Shown: piece after piece, positions 52,344-63,583 of the stretch
Position numbering within the stretch: position 1 is the stretch's first letter
Layout: each line of letters begins with the position of its first letter
From: Rubrivivax sp.
Lineage (GTDB): Bacteria; Pseudomonadota; Gammaproteobacteria; Burkholderiales; Burkholderiaceae_C
Assembly (NCBI GenBank): GCA_022843905.1
Contig: JALHMT010000019.1
Span: 1 to 64,000 of the forward strand
Length of the DNA stretch: 64,000 nucleotides
Direction: 5' to 3'
Translations under genes and position numbers: made by a program
The notes under the pieces: generated by a model
Told to the model about the DNA's origin: nothing
Databases searched by the model: none
What the model saw: only the letters and a program-made list of their open reading frames with translations

Positions 52344-52547
52344 ATGCCCAAGATGAAGACCAAGAAGAGCGCGGCCAAGCGGTTCCGCGTGCGTCCGGGG
52401 GGTACCGTCAAGCGCGGTCAGGCGTTCAAGCGCCACATCCTCACCAAGAAGAGCACGACTCGCAAGCGCCACCTGCGTGGTGCCACGAACGTGCACGAGA
52501 CCGACATGGGCCACATCGCGAAGATGTTGCCCTTCGCCGGTCTTTGA
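52344..52547 (+). CDS. rpmI: 50S ribosomal protein L35
   Basis: This 67-residue basic protein begins [15 protein letters not shown] and ends [11 protein letters not shown], typical of bacterial L35 (the conserved KRHLRGA is present). AAGGAG lies six bases before the ATG. It is 29 bases upstream of rplT, its usual partner. Confidence 0.96.
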   Translation: MPKMKTKKSAAKRFRVRPGGTVKRGQAFKRHILTKKSTTRKRHLRGATNVHETDMGHIAKMLPFAGL

Positions 52548-52576
52548 TCCTCGACGCATAGAGAAGGAGTACCGAT

Positions 52577-52933
52577 ATGCCTCGCGTCAAACGCGGTGTC
52601 ACCGCACACGCCCGCCACAAGAAGATCCTGGCCCTGGCCAAGGGCTTCCGCGGCCGTCGCAAGAACGTCTTCCGCATCGCCAAGCAGGCGGTGATGAAGG
52701 CCGGGCAATATGCCTACCGCGACCGCCGTACCCGCAAGCGCGTGTTCCGCCAGCTCTGGATCGCCCGCATCAACGCGGCGTCGCGCGAGCTGGGCGTCAC
52801 CTACAGCAAGTTCATGGCCGGCCTGAAGAAGGCACAGATCGACATCGACCGCAAGGTCCTGTCGGACATGGCCATCCACGACCCGGCGGGCTTCAAGAGC
52901 ATCGTCGACAAGGTGAAGGCTCAGCTGGCTTGA
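52577..52933 (+). CDS. rplT: 50S ribosomal protein L20
   Basis: L20 (118 residues) binds 23S rRNA early in 50S assembly and represses its own operon in several bacteria. It begins [20 protein letters not shown] and contains the long basic helix [19 protein letters not shown] and the C-terminal [26 protein letters not shown] precedes the ATG. A terminator-like structure separates it from pheS. Confidence 0.97.
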   Translation: MPRVKRGVTAHARHKKILALAKGFRGRRKNVFRIAKQAVMKAGQYAYRDRRTRKRVFRQLWIARINAASRELGVTYSKFMAGLKKAQIDIDRKVLSDMAIHDPAGFKSIVDKVKAQLA

Positions 52934-52939
52934 TTTCCT

Positions 52940-53037
52940 GCGGCGCTTCGGCGCCGCTCGCGTCGAGCATCGCCGCCGGCCTCGGGGCCGGCAGCGGTCA
53001 GTGATTCGAAGGCCGTCACCTCGGGGCGGCCTTTTTT
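52940..53037 (+). terminator. Three hairpins including an intrinsic terminator between rplT and pheS
   Basis: Two GC-rich stems (GCGGCGC/GCGCCGC at 52940-52957 with TTCG loop; GCCGGCC/GGCCGGC at 52975-52992) precede a third (AAGGCCG 53009-53015 / CGGCCTT 53027-53033) that runs into TTTTTT. The last has the shape of a rho-independent terminator and ends 17 bases before pheS. I find no Phe-rich leader peptide of the pheM type here, so it may be a simple partial terminator. Confidence 0.65.
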
Positions 53038-53053
53038 CATTTTTCCATCGAAC

Positions 53054-54097
53054 ATGAACGACCTCGATCAGTTGGTGCAGTCGGCCACGGCGGACTTCGG
53101 CGCGGCGCCCAGCCCGGCCGAACTGGAAAACGCCAAGGCGCGCTTCCTGGGCAAGGCCGGCCGCGTCACCGAATTGCTCAAGGGCCTGGCCGCGCTGTCG
53201 CCCGACGAGAAGAAGTCACGCGGCGCCGACATCAACCAGGCCAAGCAGCGCATCGAGGCCGCGTTGCAGGCGCGCCGCGACGCGCTGGCTGCGGCCGAGC
53301 TCGAAGCGCAGCTGCAGGCCGAAGCGCTCGACGTCACGCTGCCGGGGCGCGGACGAGGGCAGGGCGGCCTGCACCCGGTCAGCCGCACCCTGCAGCGCAT
53401 CGAGGCCATCTTCGGATCGATGGGCTTCGATGTCGCCGACGGTCCCGAGATCGAGACCGACTGGATGAGCTTCACGGCCCTGAACAACCCCGAGAACCAT
53501 CCCGCGCGCTCGATGCAGGACACCTTCTACGTCGACATGAAGGACGCCCAGGGCCGCTGGCTGAACCTTCGCCCGCACACCAGCCCGATGCAGGTGCGAT
53601 ACGCCCAGGCCCATGCGGCGCGCCACGCCGGTGTCGAGCCCATGCCCGAGATCCGCGTCATCGCGCCGGGCCGCACCTACCGCGTCGACAGCGACGCCAC
53701 GCATTCGCCCATGTTCCACCAGTGCGAAGGCCTGTGGATCGGCGAGAACATCTCGTTCAAGGACCTGAAGTCGGTGTTCAGCGACTTCCTGCGGCAGTTC
53801 TTCGAGACCGACGACCTCGACGTGCGCTTCCGGCCATCGTTCTTTCCCTTTACCGAACCTTCGGCCGAAGTCGACATCGCCTTCGCGTCCGGCCCGCTGA
53901 AGGGCCGGTGGCTGGAGGTGGCGGGCTCCGGGCAGGTGCATCCGAACGTGGTGCGCAACTACGGCCTCGACCCCGAACGCTACATCGGCTTCGCCTTCGG
54001 CATGGGCCCTGACCGCCTGACCATGCTGCGCTACGGCGTCAGCGACCTGCGCCTGTTCTTCGAAGGCGATCTGCGTTTCCTTTCGCAGTTCAAGTAA
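53054..54097 (+). CDS. pheS: Phenylalanyl-tRNA synthetase alpha subunit
   Basis: PheS (347 residues) is the catalytic alpha subunit of the alpha2-beta2 synthetase. The N-terminal coiled coil is followed by class II motifs: [20 protein letters not shown] (motif 1 region), [34 protein letters not shown] (motif 2) and [20 protein letters not shown] (motif 3). No strong ribosome-binding site precedes the ATG at 53054. It lies after a terminator-like hairpin and 15 bases before pheT. Confidence 0.96.
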   Translation: MNDLDQLVQSATADFGAAPSPAELENAKARFLGKAGRVTELLKGLAALSPDEKKSRGADINQAKQRIEAALQARRDALAAAELEAQLQAEALDVTLPGRGRGQGGLHPVSRTLQRIEAIFGSMGFDVADGPEIETDWMSFTALNNPENHPARSMQDTFYVDMKDAQGRWLNLRPHTSPMQVRYAQAHAARHAGVEPMPEIRVIAPGRTYRVDSDATHSPMFHQCEGLWIGENISFKDLKSVFSDFLRQFFETDDLDVRFRPSFFPFTEPSAEVDIAFASGPLKGRWLEVAGSGQVHPNVVRNYGLDPERYIGFAFGMGPDRLTMLRYGVSDLRLFFEGDLRFLSQFK

Positions 54098-54112
54098 CCC
54101 GAGCCCCGCATC

Positions 54113-56542
54113 ATGCAATTCCCGGAATCGTGGTTGCGCGAGTTCTGCAACCCTCCCCTCGACAGCCAGCAACTGGCCGATCTCCTGACGACCGCCGGCA
54201 TGGAGGTGGAAGAGATGCACCCCGTCGCACCTCCCTTCAGCGGTGTGGTGGTGGCCGAGATCCTCGAAGCCGTGCAGCACCCGTCCGCCGATCGCCTGCG
54301 TGTGTGCAGGGTGGACGCCGGCGCCCTCTCGCCGGACGGCCCGCTGCAGATCGTCTGCGGCGCGCCGAACGCCCGTGCCGGCCTTCGCGTGCCCCTGGCC
54401 ATGGTGGGTGCCGAACTGCCGCCCGGTGACGACGGCAAGGCTTTCCGCATCGGCGTGGGCAAGCTGCGCGGCGTCGAGAGCGCCGGCATGCTGTGCTCGG
54501 CGCGCGAACTGAAGATCGCCGACGACCACGGCGGCCTGCTGGAACTCGCGGCGAATGCGCCCGTGGGCATGCCGCTGCGCGACTGGCTGAAGCTCGACGA
54601 TCAGGTCTTCACGCTCAAGCTCACGCCCAACCTGGCGCATTGCCTCAGCGTCTACGGCATCGCGCGCGAGGTGTCGGCACTGACGGGCACTCCGCTGAAG
54701 ACACCGGCCATCGCGCCGGCCCCTGTGACCCACCAGCAGACACTGCCGGTGCGCGTCGAAGCCCCCGATCTTTGCGGCCGCTTCTCGGGTCGCGTGGTAC
54801 GCGGCGTGAACACCCAGGCCGCCACGCCGGCCTGGATGGTCGAGCGCCTGGCACGCTGTGGCCAGCGCAGCGTCACGGCGCTGGTCGACATCTCGAACTA
54901 CGTGATGTTCGAGTACGGACGGCCTTCGCACATCTTCGACCTCGACAAGATCCACGACGGCCTGGTCGTGCGCTGGGGGCGCGCCGGCGAGAGCCTGAAG
55001 CTGCTGAACGGCAACACGGTCGAACTCGACGGGCAGGTCGGCGTGATCGCCGACAGCGTGGCCGTCGAATCGCTGGCCGGCATCATGGGCGGCGACGCCA
55101 CGGCGGTCAGCGACGACACGCGCAACGTCTATGTCGAGGCTGCCTTCTGGTGGCCCGAGGCCGTGGCCGGTCGTTCACGCCGCTACAACTTCTCGACCGA
55201 TGCAGGCCACCGCTTCGAGCGCGGCGTCGATCCGGCACTCACCGTCGAACACATCGAGCGCATCACGCAGCTCATCCTCGACATCTGCGGCGGCGAACCG
55301 GGCCCGATGGACGACCAGGTGCTGTCCCTGCCGCCGGCCACGCCGGTGGCGATGCGGGTGGCGCGTGCCGCCAAGGTGATCGGCATGCCGCTGACGACGG
55401 CGCACTGCACCGACGTCTTCCGCCGACTGCGACTGCACTACATCGAGCGCGATGGCGTCATCGAGGTCACGCCGCCGAGCTGGCGCTTCGACCTGCGCAT
55501 CGAGGAAGACCTCATCGAGGAGGTGGTCCGCGTCACCGGCTACGACAAGCTGCCCGACACGCCGCCGCTGGCGCCCGTGCGCGCCCGTGTGCAGCCCGAA
55601 GCGCAACGCGGCGCCTTTGCGCTGCGACATGCGCTGGCCGGCCTGGGCTACCAGGAGACCATCAACTTCGGTTTCGTCGAGGAGCGCTGGGAACACGAAC
55701 TGGCGGGCAACCCCGACCCGATCAAGGTGCTCAACCCCATCGCTGCGCCGCTCGCCGTGATGAGGTCGAGCCTGATCGGCAGCCTGGTCGCCGTGCTGCA
55801 GCACAACCTGGCGCGGCGCAGCGAGCGTGTGCGGGTGTTCGAGGTCGGCCGGGTGTTCCGACGTGATGCGACGGTGCAGGACGGCAACCGCTCGGTGGCC
55901 GGGGTGTCGCAACCGATGCGCGTTGCGGGCCTGGCCTACGGCGCGGTGGACGAACTGCAATGGTCGCGTCGCAGCACGTCAGCGGCTGACTTCTTCGACG
56001 TCAAGGGAGACCTGCAGGAACTGCTCGTCGGCCGCGACTTCCGCTTCGTGGCCGATGCGCATCCTGCGCTGCACCCGGGCCGTTGCGCACGGATCGAGAT
56101 CGGCGGGCAGGCGGCGGGCCACATCGGCGAGCTGCATCCTCGCTGGCGGCAGGCCTACGGGCTGCCTCATGCGCCTGTGCTGTTCGAGTTGTCGCTCGAT
56201 GCCGTGCTTGCGGGCGCGGTCCCTGAATTCCAGCCGATCGCTCGCCAGCAGCCGGTGCTGCGCGACCTTGCCCTGGTGCTGCGCGAGGGCGTGTCGCACG
56301 ATGCGCTGATGGGCGCCCTGCGCGCCGATCCCGACGGTCTCGTGCGCGACGCGGTGCTCTTCGACGTTTACAAGCCCGCGACCGCCGTTCCAGGCCTGGC
56401 CGACGGGGAACGCAGCATGGCCGTGCGGCTGGCGCTGGCTGACCCTGCCGATCAACCGCTGACCGAAGAACGTATCGAGGCCGCAACGGCGGCTGCACTC
56501 GATCGCGCGCGGCAGCAGTTGGGTGCGAGACTGAGGGGCTGA
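54113..56542 (+). CDS. pheT: Phenylalanyl-tRNA synthetase beta subunit
   Basis: PheT (809 residues) carries the editing site and tRNA anticodon-binding regions. An N-terminal tRNA-binding (EMAP-II-like) domain (about residues 40-150) is followed by the B3/B4 editing domain, the B5 domain, the catalytic-like core ([17 protein letters not shown] near residue 510), and a C-terminal FDX anticodon-binding domain ([20 protein letters not shown]). The length is normal. It is followed after 14 bases by ihfA. Confidence 0.96.
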   Translation: MQFPESWLREFCNPPLDSQQLADLLTTAGMEVEEMHPVAPPFSGVVVAEILEAVQHPSADRLRVCRVDAGALSPDGPLQIVCGAPNARAGLRVPLAMVGAELPPGDDGKAFRIGVGKLRGVESAGMLCSARELKIADDHGGLLELAANAPVGMPLRDWLKLDDQVFTLKLTPNLAHCLSVYGIAREVSALTGTPLKTPAIAPAPVTHQQTLPVRVEAPDLCGRFSGRVVRGVNTQAATPAWMVERLARCGQRSVTALVDISNYVMFEYGRPSHIFDLDKIHDGLVVRWGRAGESLKLLNGNTVELDGQVGVIADSVAVESLAGIMGGDATAVSDDTRNVYVEAAFWWPEAVAGRSRRYNFSTDAGHRFERGVDPALTVEHIERITQLILDICGGEPGPMDDQVLSLPPATPVAMRVARAAKVIGMPLTTAHCTDVFRRLRLHYIERDGVIEVTPPSWRFDLRIEEDLIEEVVRVTGYDKLPDTPPLAPVRARVQPEAQRGAFALRHALAGLGYQETINFGFVEERWEHELAGNPDPIKVLNPIAAPLAVMRSSLIGSLVAVLQHNLARRSERVRVFEVGRVFRRDATVQDGNRSVAGVSQPMRVAGLAYGAVDELQWSRRSTSAADFFDVKGDLQELLVGRDFRFVADAHPALHPGRCARIEIGGQAAGHIGELHPRWRQAYGLPHAPVLFELSLDAVLAGAVPEFQPIARQQPVLRDLALVLREGVSHDALMGALRADPDGLVRDAVLFDVYKPATAVPGLADGERSMAVRLALADPADQPLTEERIEAATAAALDRARQQLGARLRG

Positions 56543-56556
56543 AGGGAGACACCACC

Positions 56557-56919
56557 ATGGCCACCCGAGAACCCGCCGAAGACGGCCCGATCCTGCCCTC
56601 GCTCGACACGCCGACGCTGACCAAGGCGGAGCTGTCCGAACTCCTGTTCGACCGCCTGGGCTTGAACAAGCGGGAGTCCAAGGACATGGTCGAAGCCTTC
56701 TTCGAGATCGTGCACGAGGCGCTGGTCGACGGCAGCGACGTCAAGCTGTCCGGCTTCGGCAACTTCAACATCCGGCGCAAGGCCTCGAGGCCGGGACGCA
56801 ATCCGCGCACCGGGGAGTCGATCCCCATCAAGGCGCGCAATGTCGTGACCTTCCATGCCAGCCACAAGCTGAAGTCAATCGTGCAAGGTGATACGCCGGT
56901 GGGCGAGGACTTCGAGTAG
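56557..56919 (+). CDS. ihfA: Integration host factor alpha subunit
   Basis: This 120-residue DNA-bending protein pairs with IHF-beta. It has the HU/IHF fold: [40 protein letters not shown] with the DNA-intercalating Pro arm ([12 protein letters not shown]). An extension of about 20 residues precedes the conserved start ([13 protein letters not shown]), longer than E. coli IHF-alpha. Its place directly after pheT matches the E. coli pheST-ihfA order. GGGAGA lies upstream of the ATG. Confidence 0.94.
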   Translation: MATREPAEDGPILPSLDTPTLTKAELSELLFDRLGLNKRESKDMVEAFFEIVHEALVDGSDVKLSGFGNFNIRRKASRPGRNPRTGESIPIKARNVVTFHASHKLKSIVQGDTPVGEDFE

Positions 56920-56953
56920 AGTCGAGTTTTAGCAGTCGATCCCATTGATTTCA

Positions 56954-57394
56954 ATGGAGAATGCGCTCCCACCTATCCCTGCAAAACGCTACTTCACCAT
57001 CGGAGAAGTCAGCGAGCTTTGCCGCGTCAAGCCGTACGTGCTGAGGTACTGGGAGCAGGAGTTCACGCAGCTCAAGCCGATGAAGCGTCGCGGCAACCGC
57101 CGCTACTACCAGCACCACGAGGTGCTGCTCATCCGCCGCATTCGCGACCTGCTGTACGACCAGGGTTTCACCATCAGCGGGGCGCGCAATCGCCTGAGCG
57201 ACCATGTCATCGTCTCGCGGGAGTCGCTTGCCGCGATGGACGAAGGCATCGTTGCAGGCGACTTGTCTTCCGGCGCAACCCTGCCGGCCGGTCCGTCTGT
57301 CGTCACCGACACCGAGGCGCCCGGCCTGGGTCAGCTCGATCGCTCTGCGATCCGTGCCGAGCTGATCTCGCTGCGCGACTTGCTGTCGGTCTGA
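56954..57394 (+). CDS. MerR family transcriptional regulator
   Basis: This 146-residue protein has a MerR-type winged-helix domain: YFTIGEVSELCRVKPYVLRY followed by WEQEF and RRYYQHHEVLLIRRIRDLLY at about residues 14-75. The C-terminal part is short and has no cysteine pattern for metal sensing. MerR-like genes directly after ihfA are common in Burkholderiales and Pseudomonas; the function is unknown. ATG at 56954 is preferred over the TTG at 56945. It precedes tRNA-Pro. Confidence 0.86.
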   Translation: MENALPPIPAKRYFTIGEVSELCRVKPYVLRYWEQEFTQLKPMKRRGNRRYYQHHEVLLIRRIRDLLYDQGFTISGARNRLSDHVIVSRESLAAMDEGIVAGDLSSGATLPAGPSVVTDTEAPGLGQLDRSAIRAELISLRDLLSV

Positions 57395-57423
57395 GCGACG
57401 GCTGAACATCGCGCGCAACCGGC

Positions 57424-57429
57424 TATAAT
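57424..57429 (+). promoter_or_regulatory. -10 element of tRNA-Pro
   Basis: A perfect TATAAT lies 12 bases before the tRNA. The -35 region is not consensus. Confidence 0.65.
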
Positions 57430-57441
57430 GCCAGCTGTCGT

Positions 57442-57518
57442 CGGGGTGTAGCGCAGCCTGGTAGCGCACTTGCATGGGGTGCAAGGGGTCGCGAGTTCGA
57501 ATCCCGCCACCCCGACCA
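57442..57518 (+). tRNA. tRNA-Pro (GGG)
   Basis: A 77-base cloverleaf: acceptor arms CGGGGTG / CACCCCG with A discriminator and encoded CCA (57516-57518), a D-arm with GCGCAGCCTGGTAGCGC, an anticodon stem CTTGC / GCAAG with loop ATGGGGT, giving anticodon GGG, and the T-arm with GTTCGAATC. The anticodon reads CCC and CCU proline codons. Its 3' end adjoins a catabolic module, a common integration site type, but I see no repeated tRNA 3' end downstream. Confidence 0.96.
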
Positions 57519-57525
57519 TTGAATC

Positions 57526-57566
57526 AACGGGTTAGCTCTCTCAAGGGGCTAACCCGTTCGGCTTTG
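57526..57566 (+). terminator. Hairpin terminator after tRNA-Pro
   Basis: A perfect 11-bp stem AACGGGTTAGC / GCTAACCCGTT with an 11-base loop lies eight bases after the tRNA CCA, followed by CGGCTTTG. It would also act on the opposite strand for lysR. Confidence 0.65.
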
Positions 57567-57596
57567 TGGGCGCACTGCGCGCGCCTGCGCCCCGCA

Positions 57597-58511
57597 TCAT
57601 GGCTGCGCTGCGGCGATGGACAACAGCTGACTCTTCAGCCAGCGCAAGCCGCTGTCGTTCGACGCACGCGATGGCCACACCACCAGCGCGCGATAGCGCG
57701 GCAGGCTGAAGGGCAGGGGCTGGACCTGCAGCCGGGTGCCGAACGACGCGGCGACGCGGCTGCCGAGCACTGCAGCGTGATCGGTGTGCTCCAGAAGGTG
57801 GACGATCTGCGCGAAACTCGTCACCGCAACCTGGACCCGGCGCCGCAGACCCTGGCGCGACAGGGTCGCGTCGATCATGTCGTCCAGCACCGAGGTCCCG
57901 TAGCCCAGGAAGACCTGGGGAATCTCGCAGAAGCTCTGCAGCGTCGGCAGTTCCGCAGCTCGCGGGTGGCCGGCGCGCAGCGCATAGACATACGCGTCCT
58001 CGTAGAGCGTGGCCGACTCCACGTTCTCGGCCACCTGCAGCCGCGCCACCACCGCCAGGTCGAACTCGCCGCGCTCCAGCCGCTCGGCCAGCGGGCCTGC
58101 ACCGGGCGGCTCCCAGACGATGCGCACGGCCGACCCGCAAGCTGCCAGTCGCTGCGCCAGTGGTGGCAGGAAGCGCTGACTCGGATAGTCCGAACCGGCA
58201 ATGCGAAAGACGCGATTCGACGCCGCCGGATCGAACTCGGCATCGCCGGCCACCAGCGCCGAGAGGTCGCCAAGCAGCTTCTCGACCTGCGCTGCCATCG
58301 CCAGTGCGCGCGGCGTCGGGGTGACGCCATGGCCGGTGCGGCGGAACAGAGGGTCGTCGAAGGCCTCGCGCAGCCGGTTCAGCGAGGCGCTGACCGCAGG
58401 CTGGCTGAGGAACAGCCTGGCCGCGGCGCGCGACACGCTGCGCTCTCGCATCAGTGCGTCGAAGGTGCGCAGCATCGCCACGTCGAGGCTACGAATATCG
58501 CGCGAAGCCAT
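57597..58511 (-). CDS. LysR-family transcriptional regulator
   Basis: This 304-residue regulator has the LysR N-terminal winged helix (LRTFDALMRERSVSRAAARL then SQPAVSASLNRLREAF, about residues 14-52) and a C-terminal effector-binding domain with the two Rossmann-like lobes (FDLAVV, HTDHAAVLGSRVA). It is divergent from a tctC-like gene, with an LTTR box (58520-58532) in the 89-base interval, so it probably controls the binding-protein/oxygenase operon in response to the substrate or a metabolite. The ligand is unknown. Confidence 0.9.
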   Translation of the reverse strand: MASRDIRSLDVAMLRTFDALMRERSVSRAAARLFLSQPAVSASLNRLREAFDDPLFRRTGHGVTPTPRALAMAAQVEKLLGDLSALVAGDAEFDPAASNRVFRIAGSDYPSQRFLPPLAQRLAACGSAVRIVWEPPGAGPLAERLERGEFDLAVVARLQVAENVESATLYEDAYVYALRAGHPRAAELPTLQSFCEIPQVFLGYGTSVLDDMIDATLSRQGLRRRVQVAVTSFAQIVHLLEHTDHAAVLGSRVAASFGTRLQVQPLPFSLPRYRALVVWPSRASNDSGLRWLKSQLLSIAAAQP

Positions 58512-58519
58512 ATCGGTTA

Positions 58520-58532
58520 TCCAAAGTTTGGA
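58520..58532. promoter_or_regulatory. Probable LysR-type operator (T-N11-A)
   Basis: TCCAAAGTTTGGA is a perfect 13-bp inverted repeat with the T-N11-A form of LysR-type operators. It lies nine bases upstream of the lysR start and 68 before the tctC-like start, well placed for autorepression and divergent activation. Confidence 0.6.
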
Positions 58533-58600
58533 ATTGTCGGCACGGGTTCGACTGATCCATCATCGTTTGTGAAAGATCAAGAACCAGGAGACAGAACATC

Positions 58601-59566
58601 ATGCAACGGCGCACCGTGATCTCGGCGATGGCCGCGCTGGCCACTTCCCCACTGCAGGCACAGAGCCCGCCCTTTCCCGGCCGCATGATCCGCATCGTGC
58701 CCTTCGGCACTGCCGGCGGCCCCATTGACACGCTCGCCCGTGCCTATGCAGAGAAGCTGCAGGCTCGCTGGGGTCAGACGGTGATCGTCGAGGCCAAACC
58801 CGGTGCCAGCGGCATTGTCGCCACCGATTTCGTCGCCAAGAGCCCACCCGATGGATACACGGTGATGTTCACGCTGCCGCTGACCCATATCAACGTGCCG
58901 ATCCTCCAGAAGGTGCCCTATGACCCGGTGCGCGACTTCACGCCGCTGTCCATGACCGCCACCGGCGGGCCGATGCTGGTGGCGCGCGCTGACGCGCCCT
59001 TCAATGACGTCAAGGGATTCATCGAGTTTGCCAAGACCCTGGGGCGGCCCTTGAACTACGGCACCTGGGGCAACGGGTCGACGGCCCATCTGTTCGGTGA
59101 GTTGCTGAAGCGGCAGTCGGGAACGCCGTTGACTCATGTCCCCTACAAGGCCGAGGCCGCAGTGCACAACGATCTGTTCGGAGCCACCCTGGACTTCGGG
59201 TGGGCCAATCCGGCCACCGCGCGAGGCCACGTGCAGGCCGGCAAGATGAAGGTGCTTGCCATTGCCGGTACGCGCCGCGTGTCGATCATGCCGCAGGTGC
59301 CCACGTTTGCTGAACAGGGCCAGGTCGGTTTCGACATCGACAGCTGGATCGGTGTCTATGCACCGGCCAGACTGCCGGCCGACGTGCAGGCCACCTGGGT
59401 CACGGCACTGCGCGAGATCACCGCGATGCCGGACGTCTCGCAGCGCCTGATCGCGTTCGGCTTCGAGCCGCTGGGCAACACGCCATCACAGTTTGCCGAA
59501 CGCTTCCAGGCCGACACGCCGCGCATCGCCGAACTCATCAAGGCGGCCGGGGTGACAGGCAACTGA
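58601..59566 (+). CDS. Bug/TctC-family periplasmic substrate-binding protein
   Basis: This 321-residue protein belongs to the tripartite tricarboxylate transporter binding-protein (Bug) family, expanded in Burkholderiales. The signal peptide carries an RRTVIS start that may be twin-arginine type, with cleavage after LQA near residue 20. The mature part starts PFPGRMIRIVPFGTAGGPID and contains GASGIVATDFVAKSPPDGYT and VPYKAEAAVHNDLFG. AGGAG lies upstream of the ATG. Membrane partners TctAB are not nearby; many Bug proteins stand alone. It is followed by the Rieske oxygenase, so it likely captures an aromatic acid. Confidence 0.9.
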   Translation: MQRRTVISAMAALATSPLQAQSPPFPGRMIRIVPFGTAGGPIDTLARAYAEKLQARWGQTVIVEAKPGASGIVATDFVAKSPPDGYTVMFTLPLTHINVPILQKVPYDPVRDFTPLSMTATGGPMLVARADAPFNDVKGFIEFAKTLGRPLNYGTWGNGSTAHLFGELLKRQSGTPLTHVPYKAEAAVHNDLFGATLDFGWANPATARGHVQAGKMKVLAIAGTRRVSIMPQVPTFAEQGQVGFDIDSWIGVYAPARLPADVQATWVTALREITAMPDVSQRLIAFGFEPLGNTPSQFAERFQADTPRIAELIKAAGVTGN

Positions 59567-59576
59567 AGAGGTGGCC

Positions 59577-60770
59577 ATGAACGCGCGAGTGATTCCCATC
59601 GAGATCGACACCGGCACGGCCTACGGCCGCCCGAAGCCGACCCACCGCAGCGAACTCGCCGAGGTGGGCGCCGGCACACCGATGGGCGAGTTGATGCGCC
59701 GCTACTGGCATCCCATCGGTCTGGTCGGCGATGCCTGCGAGACACCGCGAAAGATTCGTGTGCTCGGAGAGGACCTGATCCTGTTCCGCGATGGCCAGGG
59801 CCGGCCCGGGCTGCTGTACCCGCACTGCGCACACCGCGGTGCTTCGTTGTATTACGGCAAGGTCGACGAGCAAGGCATCCGTTGCTGCTACCACGGCTGG
59901 CTGTTCGACGTGCAGGGTCACTGTCTGGAGCAGCCCTGCGAACCCGAGGGTGGACGGGCTCGCGACCGTCGCCGTCAACCCTGGTATCCCGTCCAGGAGC
60001 AATACGGCCTGGTCTGGGCCTACATGGGTCCACCCGACAAGAAACCGGTGCTGCCGCGCTACGAATGCCTGGAAGTGCTGGACGAAGGCGAGTTTCTCGA
60101 GGCCGACGACTCCAGCATCGGCGGCGGCGGGCCGCAGATCATTCCCTGCAACTGGCTGCAGCACTACGAGAACCTGGTCGATCCCTTTCATGTCGTCATC
60201 CTGCACTCCAGCTTCAGCGGCACGCAGTTCGTCAAGGAGATGGCGGTGATGCCCGAGGTGCATTGGGAAGTGCAGCCGCTGGGCGTCCGCACGGTGTCTC
60301 AGCGCATGCTGTCTGACGGGCGGCGGCTGCGACGCATCAGCGAAGCGGGTCTGCCCACCCTGCGCGTCATCCCCAGTCCTCGCCTGGGCCGCTTCGGCCG
60401 GGTCGAGTCCCTGGGGTGGGTGGTGCCCATCGACGACCACCACTTTCGAATCTACGTGGTCGGCCGCGTGAGCGAAGAGGGTGAACTGCGCCGCATGCGC
60501 ACGCGCATGAACGGCAAGCTGTGGGAGGAGATGAGCGAAGAAGAGCATCGCCTCTACCCCAACGACGTCGAGGCGATGGTCGGCCAGGGCGTGATCGCCA
60601 AGCACTCCGAAGAGCATCTGGTCACCTCGGACAAGGGCATCGTCATGCTGCGCCGTCTGCTGCAGGAGCAGCTGCAGGCGCTGGCCGAGGGGCGTGATCC
60701 CGCGGGAGTGAGCTTCGATCCCGACACGGCGCCGGTGGTGTTCTCGGCGGGGAACTGGCTGGCAGAGTGA
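59577..60770 (+). CDS. Rieske non-heme iron oxygenase, large (alpha) subunit
   Basis: This 397-residue enzyme has a Rieske [2Fe-2S] centre (Cys84, His86, Cys103, His106 in CAHRG...CCYHGW) and the mononuclear iron ligands His205 and His210 in DPFHVVILH, with the bridging Asp202. It resembles the phthalate 4,5-dioxygenase/vanillate demethylase-type oxygenases. No reductase or ferredoxin gene is next to it, so electrons must come from elsewhere. The ATG at 59577 has GAAGAGG at a proper distance; a GTG at 59571 is an alternative. With the binding protein and LysR it forms an aromatic acid uptake and oxidation module; the substrate is unknown. Confidence 0.88.
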   Translation: MNARVIPIEIDTGTAYGRPKPTHRSELAEVGAGTPMGELMRRYWHPIGLVGDACETPRKIRVLGEDLILFRDGQGRPGLLYPHCAHRGASLYYGKVDEQGIRCCYHGWLFDVQGHCLEQPCEPEGGRARDRRRQPWYPVQEQYGLVWAYMGPPDKKPVLPRYECLEVLDEGEFLEADDSSIGGGGPQIIPCNWLQHYENLVDPFHVVILHSSFSGTQFVKEMAVMPEVHWEVQPLGVRTVSQRMLSDGRRLRRISEAGLPTLRVIPSPRLGRFGRVESLGWVVPIDDHHFRIYVVGRVSEEGELRRMRTRMNGKLWEEMSEEEHRLYPNDVEAMVGQGVIAKHSEEHLVTSDKGIVMLRRLLQEQLQALAEGRDPAGVSFDPDTAPVVFSAGNWLAE

Positions 60771-60817
60771 GCCGGGTCGGTGTCCCGGACCGGCACTCCG
60801 GGGCTGGCACAGCGGCC

Positions 60818-60845
60818 AAGAAAAGGGCCGGCAAGATGCCGGCCC
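60818..60845 (-). terminator. Rho-independent terminator of hppA
   Basis: On the minus strand GGGCCGGC pairs with GCCGGCCC around a 5-base loop and runs into CTTTTCTTGG, 35 bases after the hppA stop. The Rieske gene ends on the other strand 50 bases away and may share it. Confidence 0.75.
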
Positions 60846-60880
60846 GGTGTCTTCTCGAAGGACGCTCCTTCAGATAGGCA

Positions 60881-63346
<2,466 letters not shown>

Positions 63347-63551
63347 CAGGTGAACTCCTTCCTCGATCGGATTTCTTGATTCATTGTGCTGCCGCGACCT
63401 GCAGGGCCTGCAATCAGTCGACTCGGACCTCGATAGCCCGCCCGTTCCATACGCGGCGGGATGCTACGGTAAGGTCACCCCGGCCGGCATGGGGTTTCCC
63501 TGCGGTTCCCGCATGGGTTGCGCTGCGTCAGGCCATGGCAAGCCGGGCACC

Positions 63552-63557
63552 TAGAAT
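63552..63557 (+). promoter_or_regulatory. Candidate -10 element of ppa
   Basis: TAGAAT lies 27 bases before the ppa start, with no good -35. The 237-base gap between divergent hppA and ppa must hold both promoters; I see no other clear element. Confidence 0.35.
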
Positions 63558-63583
63558 CGGGCGATTCCCCCGGAGAGAGCCTC

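Noticed and set aside
52934..53053. A PheM-like leader peptide before pheS
   Set aside because: No short ORF with Phe codons and a ribosome-binding site is present; only the terminator hairpin is supported.
57442..60780. Genomic island with a duplicated tRNA-Pro 3' end
   Set aside because: I could not find a second copy of the tRNA T-arm or acceptor sequence downstream, and no integrase is present.
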